Origin: Nannobrachium achirus | Lineage: Eukaryota; Chordata; Actinopteri; Myctophiformes; Myctophidae | DNA: 64,000 nt | NCBI GenBank assembly: GCA_963921795.1 | Contig: OY997651.1 | Coordinates: 55,426,642 to 55,490,641, forward strand | Direction of reading: 5' to 3' | In this document: positions 1 to 10,240 of the stretch, piece by piece | Layout: each line of letters opens with the position of its first letter | Position numbering within the stretch: position 1 is the first letter of the stretch | Program-made: the position numbers and the translations under genes | Notes under the pieces: generated by a model | The model's database searches: none | Seen by the model: the letters and a program-made list of their open reading frames with translations, nothing else | What the model was told of the DNA's origin: nothing

Positions 1-211
1 AGAACGGGGTAAGATGAACCACTTTTTGCTTAAGTTGCCCTGGAAGCAAGAAAAAGTGACATGGCAGTAAAATCAAAACATCTAGACATATTTCAGGATG
101 TCTTCTGTCATTTGAAATTTAGAGTTAGCATCTATGAAAAAGGGCCATAAAAATATGACTTATGTGGCTCAACTTGCCCCAGTTCAGGGGTAAATTGATC
201 CAAGTCAAGGG

Positions 212-345
212 GTAAATGGTAAATGGTGCATTTATGTAGCGCTTTTTATGCAAAGCGCTTTACATAGATTGTGCATTACAGGGGGAGCCCGGATTCGAAC
301 TGGGAACCCTTCGGGAACCCTTCGTGCTCTAATAACGGTTTTCTC
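212..345 (-). repeat. tRNA-derived SINE remnant
   Basis: On the minus strand a Pol III B-box-like stretch (GTTCGAATCC, near 293) is followed by a tail with the motif GCGCTACATAAATGCA and CATTTACCATTTACC. That tail is typical of abundant teleost SINEs, and related tails recur near 29,470-29,545 and 39,425-39,445. The A box is not clear, so the copy is 5'-truncated or degraded. Confidence 0.5.
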
Positions 346-525
346 CCAGGGGTAAGTTGCCCCACATGATATTCTTAACTTAACAGTTTAAACTTGAACA
401 AATAATGTATTTACTTCTCAGAAATATTTTAATAACACATTTCCCTTTTGCAAATAGTCTTATTTATTTTCTTACGGTTATTTAATCCTTAAGATTGGGG
501 GTGTATTCTCTCCTCCGCGTCATCA

Positions 526-604
526 GCGCCCACACCCTAGGTGGGGTTGGTGAAAGTTCCTTTTTGTGTGGAGTTTGCATGTTCTCCCCGTGTCTCCTAG
601 GGTA
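526..604 (+). repeat. Interspersed teleost repeat, arm 1
   Basis: Contains GGAGTTTGCATGTTCTCCCC with flanking CACCCTAGGTGGGGTTGG, a motif recognised as very common in teleost genomes. A second copy lies inverted at 1,271-1,340, so the two form arms about 670 bp apart. I cannot name the element class. Confidence 0.5.
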
Positions 605-839
605 GATACCAGGGATGTCCATACCAGGGAAATCAGCAGAGCCCAGGATTACATAGCTTAGACAATTGGCACTGGGTGAAAAAAATGGGTTACAAAATCG
701 TGGGATAGAAAGTAAAAAAAAAAACAATTAAATAAAATGTTATTCAGAACCTTTTAATATTTGCAATTGTTAATATAATATTGAAAACCTCTCTTAAAAG
801 AGTGTATTCATCAAAATGAAAGATCATTCAGCATAATTT

Positions 840-1270
840 GAGTAGCAAAGACCGAATAAAAAATATGAATGGTGATTCACATAGTTCAATTTACCTCAAG
901 GCATTTGGTTCATCTTGCCCCACGCGCAAGCTTAATGCTTCAGGCTGATATTTCGCCAAATAATGGCCCATCAGATCAGAAGAATACAGTAGAAATAATA
1001 TTATGTCCTATATGCCTATACATTAAACCACATCAAAGCCAAATAAGTAGACAAATTCAAACTTTGGGCATGCATTTATTGTACATACTGCACTCACACT
1101 GACAACACATACATACTAGTAAGACACCTGAGGGTGGAATGCGACCTCATGGTGACATGCAACCTCGGTCGCGCCAATTCTTGACTATCTGGCCAACCAC
1201 AGCGTTTCTCTGATGATTCTAGTTGTTATCATTCTGGGGGGAGTTTGTTCATGTTTTTGTGAGGGTATCA
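840..1270. other. AT-rich spacer, nothing recognised
   Basis: Lies between the two arms of the interspersed repeat. It contains short phrases such as CATCTTGCCCCAC that echo GTTGCCCCAC near 360, so the 1-1,340 interval may be one degraded element. I see no coding signal beyond short chance frames. Confidence 0.4.
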
Positions 1271-1340
1271 ACCCTAGGAGACACGGGGAGAACATGCAAA
1301 CTCCACACAGAAAGGCCAACCCCACCTAGGGTGTGAGCGA
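1271..1340 (-). repeat. Interspersed teleost repeat, arm 2 (inverted)
   Basis: Reverse complement of 526-604. It shares the tract GGGGAGAACATGCAAACTCC and the CACCTAGGGTGTGAGCG end. Confidence 0.5.
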
Positions 1341-1360
1341 TAGGGCCTAAACATGGAGTT

Positions 1361-2255
1361 GTGGAGAACACTATATATGGAGATAGTCCAGTCCATCATG
1401 TCATATGGGACTACCGTCATAGACAGTAGCCATTGTTAGGCCGGAGTCAATGGCTGTCTGTCTGACTGTCTGTACAGGAAGTGATGTCACATGACATACT
1501 TTTTATGCCCATATATGAGTCATTCTGTACCACATCTCCATGTTTAGGCCAAACAGGTTCGCTCCATTTCTCCATGTATAGGTCCAAATGACCAACGTCG
1601 AGCTTGACAAGGAGGATACCGCACATTGTACCTCATCCACCCTTTCTTCTCTCTCCTTTTGGTATCTTTATCCTCCTCCTCCTTTTTTTCTTTTTTATTC
1701 TTCTCTTTTTGCCAGACCCATGAAATGGGTAGGCCTACATAAGCAAATGTCTGTCCGGGTTTTCTATATAAAGGGTATATATGATGATGACATGATGATG
1801 ACATGCCTACAAAAGGCATGATGTCATAAATGATGATGACAGACAGGGGGTTGGCAGAACCGGGGTCTGGCACAACCAGGTTGACCTGGTCTAGTTTTCA
1901 CAGCCGCCCCCATATTTACTTTAGAAAATATATATTAAATTCTAAGAACGTTTCGAGTACCAGTTTGATACAAGAGCGAATAAGCGCTACACTTCTGGAA
2001 TCCTGTGCGTCGACTTGAAGTCGGATCCAGGCCTAATAACTTTATCTAGCCGCCCCCGTTGCCACCTCCTTTTATTTTCTGAGACACATTGTACCTCATC
2101 CACCCTTTCTTCTCTCTCCTTTTGGTATCTTTATCCTCCTCCTCCTTTTTTTGTCTTTCTTAGTCTTGTGTATCCTTCTCTTTTGGCTACTGTCTATGAC
2201 GGTAGTCCCATATGACATGATGGACTGGACTATCTCCATATATAGTGTTATCCAC
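1361..2255. repeat. Composite repeat with 71-bp inverted arms
   Basis: The arms at 1,361-1,431 and 2,185-2,255 are reverse complements with about one mismatch (GTGGAGAAC versus GTGGATAAC at the outer edge). Between them, a pyrimidine-rich block of about 65 bp (CACATTGTACCTCATCC through TCCTCCTCC) occurs twice in direct orientation at about 1,622-1,690 and 2,088-2,152. AGCCGCCCC recurs at about 1,903, 2,049 and 2,264. Translations of the CT-rich tracts have no coding character. The class is unknown; non-autonomous DNA transposon or foldback element is plausible. Confidence 0.55.
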
Positions 2256-2340
2256 ATTTCGTGTAGCCGCCCCGCACAGGAAGTGATGTCACAACTCGCT
2301 GACATCACACTGACATCACAGAGGTTACGGAAGGAAGGAC

Positions 2341-2375
2341 ACTCAAGCGACACAGTTTTTCAGAGTATATGCGAC
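2341..2375 (+). repeat. Family C repeat, 3' hairpin end only
   Basis: The hairpin GCGACCTTCGGTCGCAA matches the 3' end of the family C repeats at 6,659-6,675 and 28,966-28,982 (GCGACCTACGGTCGCAA). The upstream body is absent or unrecognisable. Confidence 0.45.
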
Positions 2376-2733
2376 CTTCGGTCGCAACAAGAAAAAGGTG
2401 CATAGCCAGCTTAGAATAATACATGTATAAATGCTTCATATGTTTTTCTGATAAGAGGTCACGCCTCTCACGCAAATGGACATGCATTGATCCCAAAACC
2501 CCCCAAGTTACTTCACACGTCAACAACGCTTTAGTATCAAAACAGGGTGTTTTAATAAAGAAAACAAGCCTGTATGCATACCAATAGACCTGTCTCCATA
2601 GTGGGTGTTAAGCGACGTGCGCATGGCATCCTGAAAACCGCTACACCCAAACATCAGCACTGCATCACTGTATTACACACAACACACACAAGAAAAAGGT
2701 GCATAGAATAGGGCTATTGTGCTCAGCGGCAGT

Positions 2734-3562
2734 TTAAAACAATGAATGTATACACACACAAAAGTAACACATAGCCAGGCCTATTCTGCACGGCGGCAGC
2801 TCCATTATAATAACAAGTAAGAGAATGTCAGGGTGGACGTGCATGAGGGACAAGTCAGTGAGTCGCTTCTGTGTCATGGTACTGCACAGCCAGGTTTTCA
2901 GGCGACGCAGGGCAGGAAAGTTGTGCTCAGATGAGGCCACAGAGATGGACAAACACAGGCATAGCTCCATTAGTTTTTCAGCTTCTGAAAGGAGGGTTCT
3001 CGTTTGTGGCTGGAGCTGGGAAACACAGGATGCTACTTCTTGTACTGTTTTGCATTCAGGATTTTACTCTTTGATAAAATCACCCTGCATTTTCAGCTGG
3101 AGATCAAGGCTCCTTTTATCTATCTTATTGGGTAGGTGGAGGCTCCCCAAATCAAAAGATTTCCCCTCTGCTGCCTGCATTAATGCAATCTCTCTGTTTG
3201 CAGCTATTTGCATAGTGTCTTGGTCAAATCTTCTGTTCACCTCCAACAACACCAAATCAACAGCCTCGTAAAAGCCACGTCGGCTTGGTTTGGCGATAAC
3301 GAGCGGGGCTTTTGCTCTCTCCGGCTGGCATTTTTAGGCCTGCTTGCGAGGAACACTTGCTCATCATCTCCTTCACTTTGTCAACACTTCTCAGACTTTC
3401 CATGCGCTTTTTGAGGTTATCAGTGTCAGTGCACTGGAGCGAACCGAGGGCACTATGCTTCGGGGCTCTGCAGCGTCTTTGCCACGGCTTCGCAGCTTGC
3501 ATAAAGCATAGCAATTTCATATGCGTTATTAATTTATGTAAATGAATGTGTGTGAATGCCAT
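2734..3562 (-). pseudogene. hAT transposase C-terminal relic (ZMYM1-like)
   Basis: On the minus strand the frames ending near 2,800-2,970 contain SVASSEHNFPALRRLKTWL followed by STMTQKRLTDLSLM. This has the pattern of the hAT C-terminal dimerisation region (S-ER-FS-L-IK-S-M-RL-L), with E-H-N in place of the usual E-R-S. Upstream, 3,064-3,255 encodes LLEVNRRFDQDTMQIAANRE, resembling the RRF-Q segment of ZMYM1-like hAT transposases. The piece before that (3,257-3,562) is in another frame, so a frameshift lies near 3,260-3,280. No zinc finger or catalytic region remains. It is a dead 5'-truncated fragment. Confidence 0.65.
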
Positions 3563-3818
3563 TAAATAAAAGCGAAACCTTGCTTATCGTTATTAACAAT
3601 GACAATGTTAATTTGTCTTCAAGATTTGCTACCTTTGAGCACCTGATGGCATTTTGGAACCTGATCGAACCATTCACAGCCAACATGATCACAGTCACCC
3701 GAGCACAGAGAGCCCAGCAGAGGAATGAGGAAATCATTTTTCCATGTACTTACTCAGTAAGTTTAGTCAGGCTGGTTTAATATTTTGTGGTGTGTTGTAT
3801 GTCTGTAATAATCGCTAT

Positions 3819-4183
3819 ACCAGAGGGGTAGGCAACCTTAGGCATACTGGTGCAAAATAATTGTGTATCTACTATCCTTGCATGTTTGGTTGAATCTTGA
3901 GAGCTGGCTTGACCTTTCACTGGGGCTGGTGGAGTGATAACCTGGTGCGAGTTGCTGTGAGCTTGTAGATGGGCTATTTTCACAGAGGTACAGGGGGAAA
4001 AAGAGCAGCTCAAGTACAAGGCAAACAGTCACCACGTATCCATCAATAAGTCTATAATGTGTGATATCGATTACCGGTCCATTGCTTGGCTGAATCCCGA
4101 GAGCTGTATTGGCACAGCGGTGGGCATTTGACTGGGGCTGGCAGTGAGAAGAGGGCAGGAACATGGACTATTTTCACAGAGGT

Positions 4184-4224
<41 letters not shown>

Positions 4225-4800
4225 TTGCTTGGCTGAATCCCGAGAGCTGTCTTGGCCGAGGTGTGGGGGGGAGCAGATTAATGAACAGAACAAACAGTCA
4301 AGTTTACCAGGTATGCAGCAATACTAAAGGCAATGTGTGCATCCATTACCTGTGCATTGCATGGCTGAATCCTGCCAGTTGGCTTAGCACAGTGATGGGC
4401 CTTTGTGCAAGTCTGTGTGAGCTTGTAGATTGGCTATATTCAAAGACTGTTTGGTGTAGAGGGGAACAAAATATCAGATCAAGCACAGAGCAACAGTCAA
4501 GTTTACCAAGTATCCAGCAAAAATGCAATCATGTGCAGGGCAGCCACAAAGCATTTTGGTGCCTGACTCACAACTGGCTGTTGGGTGAAACCCACAATGC
4601 AATGCCTTGTTGTTTTCAAGAGTGGATGGCGTGGGGGAAGGCAGTATTAAGTCTAGTAAAAAAGGAAAAGTTTTGCCAAGATGAGCACGGCAAAGAAGGC
4701 AAAAAACTATCACTTCCATCCAGAGTGGGAAGAAGATTATGTTTTCACCATGTCACATTCTAAATGTGAAAAACCCTGTCACATGCTGCCCTGTCACTGC
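3819..4800 (+). mobile_element. hAT element 5' part with start of BED-type transposase, copy 1
   Basis: Starts with CAGAGGGGTAGGCAACC, a Charlie-like hAT terminal repeat. The leader contains several diverged copies of CATTGCTTGGCTGAATCCCG (about 3,888, 4,080, 4,223, 4,360), a poly-G tract, and two single arms of the hairpin cassette. From 4,681 a frame begins MSTAKKAKNYHFHPEWEEDY, which looks like the N-terminus of a BED-finger hAT transposase (GTF2IRD2/ZBED-like). It loses similarity by about 4,790. A second copy of 4,300-4,760 lies at 6,930-7,400. Confidence 0.6.
4184..4222 (+). repeat. Poly-G tract
   Basis: Almost uninterrupted run of G, about 39 bases. The 225-residue open frame running through it (about 4,086-4,763) owes its length to this glycine run and is not a gene. 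Confidence 0.95.
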
Positions 4801-4987
4801 TGCTGCTGTCCGGCACACACAGAAGCTGCCGTGCCAACTGAGCGAGCCTGGGATAAACCGTGCTGTTTTTATTCCACCAGCACAGCAGATCCTTGTCGTC
4901 GCTATTTGGTGCTGTTGGCCTTTGGCTGCAAACATCTCTCCACCTCATCCTCCTCTGTTCCATCTCCTCCAAAACTGTTCTCCCACT

Positions 4988-5300
4988 CTGGGGTGTTGCA
5001 CCAAATCCTGGGCCCTGGTTACAAGGATTCACTGCGGGCCCCCCATGAATGTTCTTCATAGGGGGAGGAAGGGGTTTAACCCGTTTAGACTGGGAACGCA
5101 TTATTCTGTGTTATTTTGTGCTTTAACTATTGAAAATAGCAGATATACAAGCTCACAGCGCGGCACAGAGAGTGCCACGTGGTGAGCTTGTATATCGGCT
5201 ATTTTTCAATAGCTAAAGTATAAAATAATTAAGGTCCCTCCACCTTGGGCCCGCCTCCCACTTCCCCCCCCCCCCCCCCCCCCCCCTTGTGACGCCCCTG
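4988..5300. mobile_element. hAT MITE with 8-bp target duplication
   Basis: Flanked by CTCCCACT on both sides (4,980-4,987 and 5,301-5,308). The left end is CTGGGGTGTTGCACC and the right end GACGCCCCTG, approximating the terminal repeat CAGGGGCGTC. The interior holds a full hairpin cassette (5,127-5,212) and a poly-C tract near 5,267-5,286. It interrupts the minus-strand hAT transposase relic. Confidence 0.8.
5127..5212. repeat. Hairpin cassette (two-armed)
   Basis: The left arm GAAAATAGCAGATATACAAG pairs with the right arm CTTGTATATCGGCTATTTTTC. The loop is GC-rich (GCGCGGCACAGAGAGTGCCACG). The arm change GATAT for GATCT is matched on the other side (ATATC for AGATC), so the stem stays paired. 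Confidence 0.85.
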
Positions 5301-5901
5301 CTCCCACTCGTCAAACTGAGACTGAGTTGGAACTGTAGCAGCAGCAGCATCTTTTTTCTTCTGTCTCCTCTGGTGCTGTGCCCTTTCCTCGACAGAAAGC
5401 ATGCAGAGCTGGTTGAATTTTGGCCACAGAAATGTTGCAGCCCTGTGGAGATCTTAATGTCCAGTTTCTTATCCAGCCACAGCGCATGGCGCTGGCGCAC
5501 AAAGGCTTGCTCTGGTGCGTCTTATGCGTTAGGCTGACAGTGACACTTCAGTCTTTCTGCCCACAGACAGACAAGTTGCAGCGTGGGATATTTGTCCCCC
5601 TCCATTTCACGCTGTGCATCCCAAAAGGGCTTGAGGAAGGCCACTAGAAAGGCCACCTTATCCACCCTCTCCCACTCTCCACCAGACTCTGAGTATATAT
5701 CCTGAACTGATTTCAGGGACATATACACAGAGCTGAACCTGGTCTCAGCCACCTGCAGTGTGATCTGTGCTGCCAATCCAGACTGCTTGACATGCCTAGA
5801 CAGTGTAATGAAATAATAACTCATTAAAAACTGTATCAAATGACGCACATTTTAAGCACACACAGCCTATAATAACCTCAGAAATCAACATGACTAAAAG
5901 T

Positions 5902-6675
5902 ACCAGTAAGACTCCCTAATCGGGAGATAAGCGACCATAGGTCGCTTATCTCCACAAATAGGGCAAAAATGTGTTTTTCCAAAATCTTCCTGATCCATGT
6001 TGATGACATGAGTGTAGACATGCTGTGTAGTGATTTTCGTGATTTTAGGGCAAAATCTGTAGGAGCAGTGTCCAAAAATGTGTTTTTAAAAATCGGCCTG
6101 AAGGTGGCGCTATATGGGACAGATTCATGTTGATGGGATGAGTGTAGACATACTGTGTAGCGATTTGCGTGATTTGAGGGCAAAAACTGTAGGAGCAGTG
6201 TCCAAAAATGTGTTTTAAAAATCGGCCTGAAGGTGGCGCTAGAAGAGGGCCATGTGAGAAATGAGGGGTGGGGTCTCCGCGTTGCCTTGGCGGACGAATA
6301 GGTACCGGCCCCGGCTCTCCCGGACGCTCCTAGCTCGAGTTACGGCATTTTATGTGAGCTGCAGTGGAGGGGGTCCTCCACTGGGGGCGCCACCACTTTT
6401 GCATCCGTTCTGGAGCACCAGGAGTGGGTGGTCCCCAGGAATTCCCCGTGAGCAGCCCCGTTGGGGTGGTCATTTTTGCACATTTGGGGGTCCTTGGAGG
6501 TTGTAGTTTGGCAGGTAAGGAGTGTGTGTGCAAAATTTGGCATGGATGGGGGCAACGGTTGTGGAGATATGAGCAGGGCAAAAGTGTGACGTGTGACGTG
6601 TGACGGAGAGACAGACAGACAGACAGACAGACAGCCGGTGGAGGTTTCTGTAGTAAATGCGACCTACGGTCGCAA
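5902..6675 (+). mobile_element. Family C hairpin-ended repeat, copy 1
   Basis: Starts ACCAGTAAGACTCCCTAATC and then forms a hairpin (GATAAGCGACC / GGTCGCTTATC, 5,926-5,952). Diverged internal subrepeats follow, each with GTAGGAGCAGTGTCCAAAAA and GGTGGCGCTA (about 6,060-6,240). Further along is a GC-rich segment (GGGGGCGCCACCACTTTTGC) and an (ACAG)n run at 6,611-6,634. It ends in the hairpin GCGACCTACGGTCGCAA. There is no long coding frame. A copy at 28,131-28,982 shows the same architecture. A non-autonomous Helitron2/Helentron-like element is possible, but the ends do not show the CTRR signature. Confidence 0.7.
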
Positions 6676-6679
6676 CAAT

Positions 6680-6900
6680 AGCTACAATAACCTCTACAGC
6701 CTCAACCGTGGCCCCGTTGATTTTAGTAACAGTAAACAAAGCCTACCTCACTAGGGCAGCAGCCAGTGTTTCCGTGATGTCAGGAACATTCTCAGCAAGC
6801 GCGTCATTGCTGAGGCCATGCTTGAGGACTGTATTAAGGACTTGATCCTGGCAGTCAAGTCTGGCGTAGGTCTGAAGGGCTTTAATCATCAGGTGTGGGG
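6680..6900 (-). other. Unrecognised exon-like stretch
   Basis: The minus strand has an open stretch (about 6,743-6,890) reading MIKALQTYARLDCQDQVLNT and DALAENVPDITETLAAALVR. Its composition is protein-like but I do not recognise the family. No start or splice context settles it. It is probably a fragment of another repeat. Confidence 0.25.
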
Positions 6901-7680
6901 GGGTGTGAAGGTGGGGGGAGAGCAGATTAATGCATGAAACTACAGAACAAACAGTCAAGTTTACCAGGTATGCAGCAATAATAAATTGTGCATCCTGCAT
7001 TGCATGGCTGAATCATGCCAGTTGGCTTAGCACAGTGATGGGTCTTTGTGCGAGTCTGTGTGAGCTTGTAGATCGGCTATTTTCAAAGAGTGTTTGGTGT
7101 AGAGGGGAACAAAATAGAACAAGATCATGTACAGAGCAACAGCCAAGTTTACCAAGTATCCAGAGAAAATGCAATTATGTGCAGGGCAGCCACAAAGCAT
7201 TTTGGTGCCTGACTCACAACTGGCTGTTGGGTGAAACCCACAATGCAATGCCTTGTTGTTTTCAAGAGTGGATGGTGCGGGGGAAGGCAGTATTAAGTCT
7301 AGTAAAAAAGGAAAAGTTTTACCAAAGATGAGCACGGTAAAGAAGGCAAAAACCTTCCATCCAGAGTGGGAAGAAGATTATCTTTTCACCATGTCGCATT
7401 CTACAGTAAATGTGTTTGCCTTGTTTGTAAAGCGGCTGTGTTTCTAAAGATGGGAAACTTGGAGAGACATTTTACTTCACGTCATAAAGAGTACAACTAC
7501 AGTGAATACCTGCCCAACAGTGAATTGACAGCTTATAGATCTGCTATTTTTTTTTCATGTCAAGGACCCCCAAAATTACATGTATTTGGCCGCGGGGTTT
7601 CGCCATCTCAAAATACGTTGTTCCGGGGACCCCCCAGAAGCAAATATTTGAGTTACAAATGTTCGCTTTAAAAATTATAG
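6900..7680 (+). mobile_element. hAT element 5' part with BED finger, copy 2
   Basis: 6,930-7,400 repeats 4,300-4,760. From 7,329 the frame starts MSTVKKAKTFHPEWEEDYLF. After a frameshift near 7,400 it continues CVCLVCKAAVFLKMGNLERH and FTSRHKEYNYSEYLPNSEL. This is a BED/C2CH finger (C-x2-C, then H-x4-H) as found at the N-terminus of GTF2IRD2/ZBED-type hAT transposases. The rest of the transposase is missing. From about 7,555 a different hAT-like sequence (GGACCCCCAAAATTACATG) takes over; it recurs at 10,335 and 44,485. Confidence 0.65.
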
Positions 7681-7689
7681 ATCACGACT

Positions 7690-8085
7690 AGAACCAAGAC
7701 CACAATTTTTAAACACTGAAGTGCGCAGTCTCTGCAGCTTTATCCCTTCAACAGAGTAAGTGATGCAAGAACAGGAGTGGGCATAGCCATGTTCTCCCTG
7801 CAACACAACAAATTAAACATGGGAAAACACATTATACAACTAATACCACTATAATGTATTCTATATCACTGTCACCTCATCCCAAGCAGTCTGTACTGAC
7901 ACCTCTACAGTCTCAACCGTGGCCTTGTTGGCCTCAGCTAGCGCTACATCTCCAGCAGAGTCCCCTGGCCTCATCGCCCAAGCAGCCTGCACTGTTCCCT
8001 GGCTGCACCAGTGTAAGTAATGCACACAAACACAACACAGGAGTGTCTGTAACATGTTCCCCTGCAAGAAAATTTAAATATGGTT
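7690..8085. other. Spacer with a low-complexity exon-like repeat
   Basis: The block around 7,880-8,070 (CTACATCTCCAGCAGAGTCC, then CACCAGTGTAAGTAATGCAC) is repeated at about 10,570-10,690. Both copies end in the splice-donor-like GTGTAAGTAA. The encoded stretches are Ser/Thr/Ala-rich and unrecognised. Confidence 0.35.
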
Positions 8086-8400
8086 AATGTACTTGAGTAA
8101 AAGTAAAAAAAAAAAAAAGTATTGGTATCAAAATGTACGTCTTTTGAACGGCTCTTTGAAACGAACGGATCCCAGAGATCCGGCTCACTTCAAAGAACCA
8201 TAAATCCCATCTCTAGGAGGACTTGTCGTGTCTGTGCCTGCATGCGATGCAGCCTTAAGCTACCAAAATGATTCTATTCTGCATCTGGGAATGGGAGATG
8301 TAGTGGAGTAGAATTAAAAGTATTGGAAATACTCCAGTAAAGTAGGCTAGGCCTGTACTTAAATACAGTACTTTAGTAAATGTACTTTAGATAACTGGTT
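8085..8400. mobile_element. hAT MITE remnant with another hAT end inside
   Basis: The outer sequence (ACTTGAGTAAAAGTAAAAA at the left, CTTTAGTAAATGTACTTTAG at the right) is a familiar teleost hAT MITE pattern. Inside, 8,140-8,216 contains AGATCCGGCTCACTTCAAAG and ends TCCCATCTCTA, a hAT-like terminal repeat. Boundaries are approximate. Confidence 0.45.
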
Positions 8401-8462
8401 ATAATAATATTAATAATAATATATATAATAATATAATAATTATTATAATAATATATATATGC
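8398..8462. repeat. AT microsatellite-like tract
   Basis: Imperfect TAATAA and ATATAT repeats. Confidence 0.85.
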
Positions 8463-8464
8463 TT

Positions 8465-8965
8465 ACCCTTCTGTATGGAACAATGAACAATATGAAGAGG
8501 CTTATTATAGATATTTCCTTTAGGATTTCAATCATGTTTCATGTACAGTAAGTGTAATGCCGTTGCCTAATTCAGGTGTAGGACCTGTAGTGTTTTTATT
8601 GTGTGTATAACTGTGCCAAAATGCAGTTTTCTATGCATTTCAGGGGTTTTGGGGGGTTAGAGCCTCCCAATTTTTTTCGGCCGCGTAGCGACCCACTTTC
8701 ACCACTGGTTACAGGGAAGCTGTGCCCTATACACACACATACAATTGATGGCTTTCTATAATATGCAAGGACTAATGGTTTTAAACTGAACTGTATATGC
8801 ACTGATGACAGTAGGCTATGTATTGCATGGAAGCAACCAAACTCATATCCTTTGTTACCTATAGGTCTACTGACGCCCTGAAAATAGGCCTACAGATGGA
8901 TTTTAATTGCATTATTAATCAAATTACTCTGAAACTGATGCCAACAATTGCCATTCACCACTGTC
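8465..8965. other. Spacer, nothing recognised
   Basis: AT-rich sequence with no convincing coding frame. CCTCCCAATTTTTTTCGGCC near 8,665 may belong to an old DNA transposon. Confidence 0.3.
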
Positions 8966-8984
8966 ATTGTCTACTATCATTACC

Positions 8985-9430
8985 ATTCAGGGACCACTGG
9001 GAAAAGCGGGACAACTCCCGAACGGCCGGTTCATTCCCGGCCGGTCCAGGCCGGCCATTAGGAAAACATTAAAAATAAAATGTCGGCCTTCGTTCCATTT
9101 TGGGGGCTGGGCGGCCAACAAAGTAAATCGTCACTGTCGGGCAGAAACCTTGTATCTCCAAGTTTCAAATGTATACATTGCAAAGCAAAGCCCTGCTTCA
9201 TCAAACAAGGCCGTTGCACAAAAGTAGTGAAAACAGCAGAACTACAAGCACACAACGCGTGTGCTTGTAGATCGGCTGTTTTCACTAGTTTAACATTTTT
9301 TAAATGATAAATACAAAACAAACGGTTTTGGCCAAACAAGGTTTTCACCCGACGACAAAATATAAATCATGTACAGTAATTGGCCCACTGGCTTGTCACT
9401 TGTCATGATCTGAAATGGCAAATCTTTGAG
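8985..9430. repeat. Repeat with GGCCGG block, related inverted at 44,020-44,170
   Basis: CACTGGGAAAAGCGGGACAA and CCCGGCCGGTCCAGGCCGGC (8,996-9,056), and also TTGGCCCACTGGCTTGTC (9,379), reappear in reverse complement at about 44,020-44,170. A full hairpin cassette is embedded at 9,226-9,287. The class is uncertain; the CACTG start allows EnSpm/CACTA as one option. Confidence 0.45.
9226..9287. repeat. Hairpin cassette (two-armed)
   Basis: The left arm TAGTGAAAACAGC pairs with the right arm GCTGTTTTCACTA, and CTACAAGCACACAACGCG pairs with GTGTGCTTGTAG. The loop is short. The outer arms differ from other copies (AAACAGC instead of AAATAGC) but remain complementary to each other. Confidence 0.85.
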
Positions 9431-10084
9431 TTGCAGCAGCGCTATAGAGAGAGATCTCTCTCTATAGCGCACAATGAGGGCCTCTCCAACTCTTTTTCCC
9501 GTGCTGAATTCGGGCCCAGCATGTCCATGTTACCATCTGTGGTATGGGTATGCCCATAATTTACAATTATCGCTCTTGTTGTGGCGGGACGGCTCTCTAC
9601 ACTTTATTTCACATCACACACAGCAAGAGCACTTGTTACTGTCAGGTTACTTTTGGTGTAAGTGGGGAACAAACCGGCGACCTTGGAATCCATACTTACC
9701 CTTTTTGGAAAAGCTAGTGTTAACATTTCAGTGCTTTTTGAAAATATTCTGATACATAATCGCTTGCGGCAGGATTTCACATGAAGCTGCGTTAGAATTG
9801 CATCCTTTCCCTTCTTTTTCCTCAAGATTTCTCCCCCCCCCCCACCCCCACCCCCCACTAAGGCCCGGGTTCGATTCCCACTAACGGTAGATACATATTC
9901 GAGTAAACGTGTCGGCGCATGTGCACTATGTGCTCCCTCCGCATCTGACGGGATGACGCCAAAAGCGAGTTCAAAACGTGTCAGGGGGGTGAAGCAGGGG
10001 GGGTGAGAACGGACTGAAATGTTGCGTGCCTTCACTGCTGTCTCATGTGAAGGAATGTGTGGCAGCATTCCACAGCTATTGTCT
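9430..10084. other. Spacer with C-rich tract and a B-box-like motif
   Basis: Contains a small palindrome GAGAGAGATCTCTCTCTATAG (9,445-9,466), a C-rich tract at 9,833-9,858, and GGGTTCGATTCCC at 9,866-9,878, which resembles a tRNA T-arm. No A box or cloverleaf could be built. The long minus-strand open frame across the C tract has no recognisable domain. Confidence 0.35.
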
Positions 10085-10240
10085 ATAGGCGATAATTAAT
10101 CATCGGCCGCTGCCCAGTTTGTCAGTTTCTCTGCATTCCAATGCTAAAGGCAAGTTGACGCTGTTGGCTTTTGGGCGCAAATAGCTCTCCACCTCATCCT
10201 CCCTTTCTCCTCCAAAACTGTTCTCCCACTCAGGGGTGTC
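10085..10240 (-). pseudogene. hAT transposase fragment, second copy
   Basis: The minus strand encodes EWENSFGGEREDEVESYLRP and KANSVNLPL. This is the same segment that in the 4,760-5,848 relic lies just before the WW dimerisation motif. The hAT MITE start (CAGGGGTGTCGCACC at about 10,231) follows CTCCCACT, the same junction as at 4,980-4,988. The composite was therefore probably copied after the MITE had inserted. Confidence 0.6.

Larger units (their letters stand above)
4760..5848 (-). pseudogene. hAT transposase C-terminal half, split by a MITE
   Basis: Read from 5,848 downwards, the frames give AETRFSSVYMSLKSVQDIYS, FWDAQREMEGDKYPTLQLV and then VRQRHALWLDKKLDIKIST, matching the late catalytic part of Ac-like/ZBED hAT transposases. 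Below 4,987 the frame resumes with DDKDLLCWWNKNSTVYPRLA and ARQLLCVPDSSSSDR. This is the hAT dimerisation motif (WW-YP-L-LA-LCVP-SS-ER), here with D instead of the usual E. The two halves are separated by the hAT MITE at 4,988-5,300. Frame changes occur near 5,500 and at the MITE. A related fragment with the same interruption point lies at 10,085-10,240. Non-functional. Confidence 0.7.

Noticed and set aside
4086..4763. 225-residue open frame on the plus strand
   Set aside because: It runs through a poly-G tract (glycine run) and hAT leader sequence. Only the last part (from 4,681) has transposase character.
9858..9900. tRNA gene suggested by GGGTTCGATTCCC
   Set aside because: No A box or cloverleaf upstream; the preceding sequence is a C-rich tract.
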